Shown here: one piece after another, positions 22,921-29,820 of the stretch
Position numbering within the stretch: position 1 is the first letter of the stretch
Layout: each line of letters starts with the position of its first letter
DNA from: Rhizophagus sp. LPA8_4_AMF
Lineage: Eukaryota > Glomeromycota > Glomeromycetes > Glomerales > Glomeraceae
Assembly (NCBI GenBank): GCA_021464525.1
Contig: JADRCO010000607.1
Location: 1-29,820, forward strand
Length of the DNA: 29,820 nucleotides
Direction: 5' to 3'
Program-made: the position numbers and the translations under genes
The notes under the pieces: generated by a model
The model's database searches: none
The model's input: the letters and a program-made list of their open reading frames with translations, nothing else
Told to the model about the DNA's origin: nothing

Positions 22921-24766
22921 ACTTTATTAGTGCACCAAACAATTATTTTTCTGCGTGGTGTACATGTGGGTAGCAATCGGAAAGAACAATTATATCGGAT
23001 AAATTTTTTAATCTAATTATGTTTCGGATTTTTTTTTGTCGATCAAATTAATTAATTAGAATTAGTATTATTATTATTGTGATTTATCGAATAATCGTTT
23101 TGTAATGTTGATAAAATCTTTTGCAATGTATCTCTTAGTAAGCAAAAATTTTCGCATCTATGAGATTTTATTTTTATTTGATTTGAATTTAAAATAATTT
23201 AAATTAGAAACAAATCTCCTTATTTTTTGTATTTTTTTATAAAAAGAAAAAGCAGCATATTTATGAAATAAATGAGATAAGAACAAATAAATAAATCATG
23301 AAGAAAACGTGATTATATCATAATAAAAGGGAATAAAAGGTTAAAATAAAAAAATTTTTTATCTAATAAGGATCGGAACGGTCGGAGTTTAAAGAACTAT
23401 ATCTTCTATAAAATGGTAGGAACATGAGAATATTTCTTTTTTTGTTTAGATAGCAAGATTACCTTTAAAATTTACTTAGTATTTACTTTGATAAAAACCC
23501 GTATTTGTTGATAAACGATGATTTTATTTGTTTATAAACTCGGAACCAATTAGATTTGAACAAGGAATTTTTTCTAAATTTATAACAAGTTTTTTTTTTT
23601 TTTAATTAAAATTCCTTTAGAATTCTTTAATTCTTTAATTCTCAAGCCACGATTTATTGAGTATTAATTATAATACCATGCGGTACACAAAGTAATGTAC
23701 TTCAATGGGAAAAGTAAGCAATTGTTTTGGTGAAAGAAATGACAATCTTATGATTTACTAAAATTACGATGTGATGTTTATATGTGATATTTTTAAATTA
23801 TAAGAGATATTTTTAAAGATCCGCAACTTCGGTAAATCCGTAATGCCTTTGCAATATTATTAGATGAATGATAATTTCGGAATTCGGATATGACGGATAT
23901 GTCCATCAATTCGCAAAGTACCGGACATATTTATAAAATCACGTGCATATTGCAATTTTATATCATTTATATCACGTAATAAAACAATATTATTAATTGA
24001 ATATATTGATTGTTATACATTAGCGGAATACAAAGTTGAATTAAAATACGAAACCAATAAGATTAAGAATATCATATAAGCTTATCTTTACGTTTTGATT
24101 ATCTTAACCACACATGTTGTAAATAGTAAATCACGTTTGTAAACATTAATTAACTTTACTATTAAACGTACTTTTTTTAAACTCAGCAATGAAATTAACC
24201 AAGCCTTCTTTCTCAAATAATATCACAAAAATTACGGTATTATTATCACATTATTCTAATTTTAGATAAATGATGAATCATTTTCATCATTTGATATTAT
24301 TTTTATTATATTACGATATATTACGCTGATTTTATACTTTTTTAGTGTGAAATGAGATTTGTTATCGATTTTCCGATTATACTTTATTTTTAAAGTATAC
24401 TGTTTATGCAGAAAATTTGTTTGTTAAAAAAAAATCCGTTCCTTAATTAATCACTTTATAAAGTAGCTTATATATTATTATTTATATTACAAAATCCCAC
24501 GTTTTTTTTTGATTTGTAAATTTGCTATATAAAGAACTTTTTTTTCCACAAAAAAAAAAAAAAAAAAAAATTTTTTTTTTTATTTTTAAAATTTATTAAA
24601 AAAAAACTTTTTTTTCCCAAAAAAAAAAAAAAAAAAAATTCTTTTTTTCTAAATTAACGTTTTGATTTATTAAAGAGATTTAAGGCTGTGTAATAGCCAC
24701 GTTCTGCTAATACAAGTTATAATCCTTGTTCAATAATAAACATTTACCTTGCCACCATCAATCTTT
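22921..24766. other. AT-rich spacer, no gene seen
   Basis: No exon is supported. Around 23865-23950 there is a cluster of CGGAATTCGGATATGACGG-like words with inverted GGATAT / ATATCC-type relations and a CACGTG at 23940-23945. Near the right end two tracts of about 20 A flanked by T runs form a short duplication, listed separately. A TATATAAAG at 24526-24534 precedes them. Confidence 0.5.
24538..24652. repeat. duplicated poly(T)/poly(A) block
   Basis: The plan CTTTTTTTT, CC(A/C), about 20 A, then a T run occurs twice, starting at about 24538 and 24607, a period near 69 bases. The block sits about 200 bases before the start of the small gene to its right. Long poly(dA:dT) tracts exclude nucleosomes in fungal promoters, so it may keep that promoter open; the role is inferred, and exact run lengths may be affected by assembly. 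Confidence 0.6.
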
Positions 24767-24774
24767 TATAAAAG
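24767..24774 (+). promoter_or_regulatory. TATA box of the small gene at 24872
   Basis: TATAAAAG lies 105 bases before the ATG at 24872. Transcription starting about 30 bases downstream would leave a leader of about 75 bases that is strikingly pyrimidine-rich (TTTTTCCCTGACCC and similar runs up to the ATG), a layout common in strongly expressed fungal genes. Confidence 0.55.
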
Positions 24775-24871
24775 AACCTTAAAAATCTCTTTTTTACGAT
24801 CACTTGCAAAAAAAAATTTTTCCCTGACCCTTTTTTCCCTTATTCAACCGTCATTTTTTTTTCCCTTCAAA

Positions 24872-25303
24872 ATGAACGCAGCATTTTTCAATAATCCTCC
24901 TCATGCCTCTCAAGTTTTTTCGACTTTCCCACAATCGCCACCATCTTCAGGACACGTTTACACCACTGAGATTTATCCTCAATCATTTCTGCCTTCTTCA
25001 TCCGATTCAAGTCCAATGGAAAGTCCGATGTTATTACCAAGAAGAATTTCCTCATTTAATAATGATAATGACAATTTCACATTAGACGGAAGTGGAAACA
25101 ACAATAACAACTTGGTTCAACAACAAAGAGAAATGGTTTTCTCAGTTCCTGTTGTAAGTAATAATAATCAACGTGCTGTTAAAAGGAAAGGAAGTAAAGC
25201 TTCTATTAGGTCCAACAGAAATTCTATTTTTTTGGATCCTATCGTTGAAGAAGCAAATGATTTCAGTCTTGTGAATATGAATGATGGTGTCGATAAGCAC
25301 TAG
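24872..25303 (+). CDS. Ser/Asn/Pro-rich disordered protein, single exon
   Basis: A 143-residue protein starting at the ATG in TTCAAAATGAACGC. A longer frame opens 41 codons upstream but would start at or before the TATA box and includes low-complexity leader sequence, so I chose the inner ATG. The N-terminal third is rich in Ser, Pro and Phe (PQSPPSSG, SSSDSSPMESPM); the middle has an Asn run (residues 76-81) and Gln triplet; a basic patch VKRKGSKASIRSNR (about 108-121) is followed by an acidic C-terminus. There is no signal peptide, membrane helix or known domain. SP and RRISS-type sites suggest phosphorylation. I do not recognise it; it could be a regulatory or nuclear protein. Codon composition is clearly unlike the non-coding flanks, so I believe it is a real gene. 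Confidence 0.6.
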   Translation: MNAAFFNNPPHASQVFSTFPQSPPSSGHVYTTEIYPQSFLPSSSDSSPMESPMLLPRRISSFNNDNDNFTLDGSGNNNNNLVQQQREMVFSVPVVSNNNQRAVKRKGSKASIRSNRNSIFLDPIVEEANDFSLVNMNDGVDKH

Positions 25304-27801
25304 CTAATTTTTTTTTGTACATCCACATTCCGCAGTATCCAATTTTTCTTTGTAAATTTCTGAATTTTTATTTGAATTGTAAATAATTTTTTGTTGCATT
25401 TAACATATTTTTTTTTATCCATTTTCATATGTTTATATCACTTTTATTTCAATGTTTATATTTTATTTTATTCATTTTAACATATTTTTTACTTGCAGTT
25501 TCTTTTTAGCTTTAATTAATTATTTCTTGTATTCAATTATATTTTAATTATTAATCATTAATATTTTTATTAAATAAAATTATTATAATATCTATAAAAA
25601 TAAATAGTATGATACGTTTTATTTTGTGATAAATTTTCTTTCGGTGAAAAAGACTAGTTAACAATGCTAGCAGAATGAATTTCTGATTTTTCCAAAATTA
25701 TTAGGTATGTTTCCAGATAGTTAAATATCGCCCAAAATTAAGCTCCCGAAAAATTGTAATAAATGACTATTTACAGAAAAGTTATTTGCGGAATTAATAT
25801 TCACATTATTTGAGTAGAGAATGATTATTTGAATACTTCAAAGTGAAAAATCATATATATATTAAAAAATGTAAATAAAAATTTAGGTTAAATACATTTA
25901 TTACAATTCTAGTTATCAATTAGACATGTTAATGATTTTAATATTGATTGGTAACTTAATTTTTCTGTCAATCTAAAAATCTTTTAGAAATTATACTGTA
26001 CATCTAACTGCTTCTGAGTCAATGAGAACATTAACAGGTTGTCTATGGATAATTTTTTTTTGGTTAAAATATAAAGTTTTTCTTTTCCTAATTGGTTTAA
26101 AATAATGATACAGTAATTAACTAAAGTAGTTGTTAATTCATTATGTTTAGCCATAAATTCAAATTGATTAAAAAAGTATTTGTTCAAGTTTCTTGTTTTT
26201 TAGGTTTTGTTCAGTTTACTGTAACTCTTGGTAATCAGAAATTTTATTACATACATATTGCAATTAAAAGCTGAATTGTTAAATAAAAATATAATTTTTT
26301 ATTAACTTTTAATTCTGTCTTTTCCTTAGTTTCTCTTGAAGAGAAGATTTTTTATTTTCAACTTTTTCTTTTATTACTTGCTATAAATTATATATTGTTA
26401 TCTTTTTAAAGTTATTTAGAAAAATAAATACCAAAATTATTATATAATACTACTATTAAAAATATATGTAGATCAATAAGACAGATATATTATTATTACC
26501 TAATAATCATTAATTAATTCAGTAATATATATATCTACCAATTATTAATGCTTAATAATTAACTTTAACTATAGTTAGACTTCTATATAATCATAATTAT
26601 ATAGCGTTGATATTTCCTTAAAGGTTAGTAATTATTACTATTATTTATTAAATTTATAATCCCAAATAATGATTGAGTAGAATAATTTTTTTATAATCAA
26701 ATCAAATAAGTATCAATAATTATGTGGGTACAGGTTATATTAATTCCTTAGACATACAGGGTGAATCTTAATTCTAGTTTATAAAGAAAAAAAAATATAG
26801 TATTTATATAACTTATCAATTATATGCAAGTCACATATAATTAATAATTTATATGAAATATGTTGATGGATGTATGCAAATAATTCTAATATCAAAAATT
26901 TAACTATATTAGTATTAATATAAGGTTTTTCCACTAGTTTGATAATATATATAAAGGTATAAGTAGTTTTTAGAGTATTAAAGAATCAAAACAAGAAGAA
27001 CTGCTTACTAAGAATGAAATTAAAATGAATTTATATATGTTAAAACCAATCTTAAAAATAGTAAGACTTTATATGTTTATCATTTCTATAAATATTTAAA
27101 AAAGAAAAGTACTTCAGATTTATCATAGTATATTCCACTACTTGTTCAGTATATATAACTTAGTCCTAATAAAAAAATTTTTAAGCGGCCAAATTTACAA
27201 TATTAATTTATATTATACAATACAATTTTTATTGAATAGTTTATTAAATTATAATTTGTTAATTTTGACCAGATATCTATATAATTCTAGTCAGATTTAT
27301 ATAGCTAATGATAATTTTAGCTAGATTTACATAATTTTACTAAAGTAAAAGCGGCCAAAATACTTAGTTAATTGAATAGTAAAATATTTTAATTTTAATT
27401 ACTACTATTCTGTTAAAAAATGGTTTATAAAAAAATTAAAATTGTAGTTTCATTAATTTATTCTATTCTATTATTATAGAATTGTATTTTATGTTTATTA
27501 TTTTTTTGTAGTAGTGATTTTAATTCATTAAATTTAGATATTAAAAACTAAGTTGTATATATTATAGTCAAGCAATTTATGCAAATTTAAAAATAGTAAG
27601 AACTTTAAAAGTAATATAAAAGTATATAATTTTTTATGATGAATAATTTAGCAAATAATATTTTATATTACTATAATTCACTTTAGCAAAGAGTATTTAA
27701 TTAATATTTTGAACTTATAGAATCTAACAAAGTATATAAAAGTAATCACTCCAATCCTTATTAAAAATAATTGTAATTTCTTTATTTTAAATTTTATAGA
27801 C
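25304..27801. other. very AT-rich spacer, no gene seen
   Basis: About 2.5 kb of sequence dominated by ATTA/TAAT words with no protein-like reading frame on either strand. The word AAGCGGCCAAA is exact at 27183-27193 and nearby again at about 27349-27359 in the same orientation; it is the only GC-rich motif in the stretch and may mark fragments of a repeat family. Confidence 0.5.
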
Positions 27802-27964
27802 AATATGGGATCTTTGCAATAGAAAGAGGGGAAACTACCAAAAAAATTAAATTTATATTTATATACTAAAAATGTTCCAAATATTATAATTTGTCCAGAA
27901 TTAATATTAGTCAAAAACTTTTTTTTTAGCTATTTCCCCCTTTCTATTGCAAAGAGTCCATATT
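27802..27964. mobile_element. small MITE-like inverted-repeat element
   Basis: Left arm from 27802 (AATATGGGATCTTTGC...) and right arm read inward from 27964 (AATATGGACTCTTTGC...) are inverted copies of about 33 bases with a few changes. They share an exact core TCTTTGCAATAGAAAG followed by a G run and AAA. The 95-base interior is AT-rich and non-coding. No target duplication is obvious. Confidence 0.65.
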
Positions 27965-28300
27965 ATAAATATCCCAAATAATAGACTTTTGTATAATAAA
28001 AATTAGAAAAAATCTAACAAAAAACTAGCAAAAATTATGTTAGATATACTCAATATTTTGTGAGTATTTTAGTAATGAGAATTTATTTTAGCATAATATA
28101 ATAATCATATTTGCTATTTCTCAAAATTTCTGTTTATAAATTGTGTTTAACATTATTCTTTATAGGAGAGATATTTGAAAAAATTTTACTTTTGATTTAA
28201 AGTTAGTTAAATCATAAAGTGAAGAAATATATATAATTAATATAATAGTAATTTGATAATTTAAGTATTATTAAAGTATACATGTTGCCAAATTCAATAT

Positions 28301-28461
28301 AATTTGGGATTTGGGATTGAAATTTGGGATTTGAGATTTGAACTATAATAAATTAATTTGGAATTTGGGATTTGGGATTTGGTACTATATGAAAAATTTG
28401 GGATTTAGGATTTGGAATTTAGGATTTGGGATTTGGATTGGCAATTTTAAATTTGGGCAGC
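28301..28461 (+). repeat. degenerate GGGATTT minisatellite
   Basis: The heptamer TTTGGGA and close variants (TTTAGGA, TTTGGAA, TTTGAGA) repeat in three bursts at about 28301-28337, 28357-28382 and 28394-28441, with AT-rich interruptions. The strand bias is complete: G runs only on the plus strand. It resembles a degenerate telomere-type G-rich repeat but is not the TTAGGG unit common in fungi. Confidence 0.75.
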
Positions 28462-29820
28462 ATGTATATATTAAAGAGTCTTTTAATTAAAAAATCTGGC
28501 TATATTTTTACATTTAAGCATCAAAGTATAGCTAGCAAAAATCAAAGAAGAGTTAAAAATAATCAGATATTATGTTTATCACTAGTTATAATAATAGGTC
28601 ATATGAATTAATTTATGATAAAAGTTTTTGTATCATTTGTGATGAATAAAAAAAGAAGAATGATAAGGTAAAAATTTGAAAAGAAATGAATGATAAAATA
28701 TATGGGTTCATAAAGAATGCAAACTAGATAAAGATAATTTTAGTATTATTGGGATCTAAGTTGCTGAAACTGAAATACATCTAAATATCCTCATTCAAAA
28801 TATAATAAAATATCATAATTTATGTACAGTTAAAATTCTGATACAACTAATAGATGGAAATATAATATTTAAATTTGTTAAAACTTTATTGATAATATAG
28901 ATATATTAAATGCAATTCTTATTCAAATTTTTATTTTATTTGCTTAAAATTAATATATACTTATTATAATTATAGAATATCTTGCATATCAATATCTTTT
29001 TTTTATATTATATGCTTCCAATTAGTTCAAGTAGTAATACAGAAAATAACTCTACAGTATCTTCTTCACCAAAATTATATTACCACTAAAAATGAATAAA
29101 AAAGTCTATAAAATTGAAAAAGCAATCTAATTGTTATTTGTATTACTATTTTAATAAATCTGATTCTGATGGTCAATTTTATACATGATAAATATTTAAT
29201 TATATTTTTATATATATCAGATAATAAATTTTTTTTGTCAAAAATTGCTAATTAATAGTCAGAATATTACATGAAATTACTTAATGAATTAGAGTTAATA
29301 TTTTTAGTAGATGTCTTAGTTATATCATGATATTGATAAATAAATTATTTTTTCTTGCAAAATTCTTAAAATTTTCTGAATGTATAGAATTTTTAAATTC
29401 TTAAAATTCATAGATTTTTTTTATTATCTATAAAAAATAACTGATATACTAATACTAGTATCTTTTTACATATATTACTTAAAGCAACTTAATCAGCTTT
29501 TTCATTTTATTAAAATAAATATATGGCAATATATCTTATATTATAAAATTATCTATTATTGCTAGAATAGGAGAATGTCTAAAGCAGGGGCAAATCACGT
29601 GACTTCAAAAAAAATTGTTTTTTCTAAATAAATCTTTTCATCATATATACAACCATCCTAAATATATATATTAAATGTATTTTTGCCTGCTCTGCAAGTT
29701 TACTTAGAATGCCGAGTAGGGTTTTGAATCCTGTTTTTGATTTATTTGACTTTTTTCATTTTGATATCCATTTTTGGATATGATCGGCAAAGTTTTGTTC
29801 ATTCATATGTAAAGTCAAAA
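28462..29820. other. AT-rich spacer to window end
   Basis: No gene can be supported. A CACGTG is at 29596-29601. GCAGGGGCAAA (from about 29584) and TTTTTGCCTGCTCTGC (to about 29695) form a loose inverted pair around about 110 bases, possibly a small element related to the one near 14614. A 24-codon plus-strand frame at 29709-29783 (begins MPSRVLNPVF) could be a fragment of an exon but cannot be judged at the edge of the window. Confidence 0.4.

Noticed and set aside
24749-24871. Upstream start for the small gene at 24872, adding 41 codons
   Set aside because: The added part overlaps the TATA box and the pyrimidine-rich leader, and its sequence is low-complexity.
27678-27914. Minus-strand frame of 78 codons
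   Set aside because: It overlaps the small inverted-repeat element and consists of Phe/Ile/Lys-rich AT-driven sequence.
28426-28611. Plus-strand frame of 61 codons
   Set aside because: Its start lies in the GGGATTT minisatellite, and the rest has no gene-like features.

Overview
The window is a very AT-rich stretch of nuclear DNA from a filamentous fungus, most likely an arbuscular mycorrhizal fungus of the Glomeromycotina (Rhizophagus type). The reasons are compact genes with many short introns of about 50-90 bases bearing GTAAGT-like donors and AG acceptors, extremely AT-rich spacers full of small inverted-repeat elements, a cellular RNA-dependent RNA polymerase gene, and a decayed MULE transposase with a SWIM finger of a kind I remember as abundant in Rhizophagus. 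The species assignment is inference; fungal origin is well supported.

Left half (about 1.5-14.6 kb) is ordinary host gene space. Four genes in a row lie on the minus strand: a mitochondrial thiamine pyrophosphate carrier (TPC1, 6 exons), argininosuccinate lyase (ARG4, 5 exons), an RNA-dependent RNA polymerase (3 exons, 1279 residues, intact catalytic DLDGD) and V-ATPase subunit B (VMA2, 11 exons). A plus-strand kinase resembling the CDK-activating kinase Csk1 (5 exons) diverges from VMA2 across a 151-base shared promoter. I could resolve the exon structure of all five base by base; every junction keeps frame and each protein has its family's usual length.

Right half (14.6-29.8 kb) is accessory-like. 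It holds several short terminal-inverted-repeat elements (two with clear 9-10 bp target duplications, one built of two hairpins), perfect palindromes, a five-exon gene of unknown function that may have a restriction-endonuclease-like fold (19.4-20.4 kb), a broken MULE/SWIM transposase copy (21.6-22.9 kb, minus), a small intron-less gene with a good TATA box for a Ser/Asn-rich disordered protein (24.8-25.3 kb), and more than 4 kb of AT-rich sequence with a GGGATTT minisatellite.

The host genes serve unrelated core roles (cofactor import, arginine synthesis, RNA silencing, vacuolar acidification, cell-cycle kinase control); nothing suggests a functional cluster. What links some of them is a CACGTG box 134-200 bases before the start codons of TPC1, ARG4 and the RdRP gene. 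I did not find a convincing new multi-gene system. The most unusual items are the kinase with DFD instead of DFG, the RdRP with an N-terminal RRM-like region and a repeat-built Asn-rich tail, and the uncharacterised nuclease-like gene.
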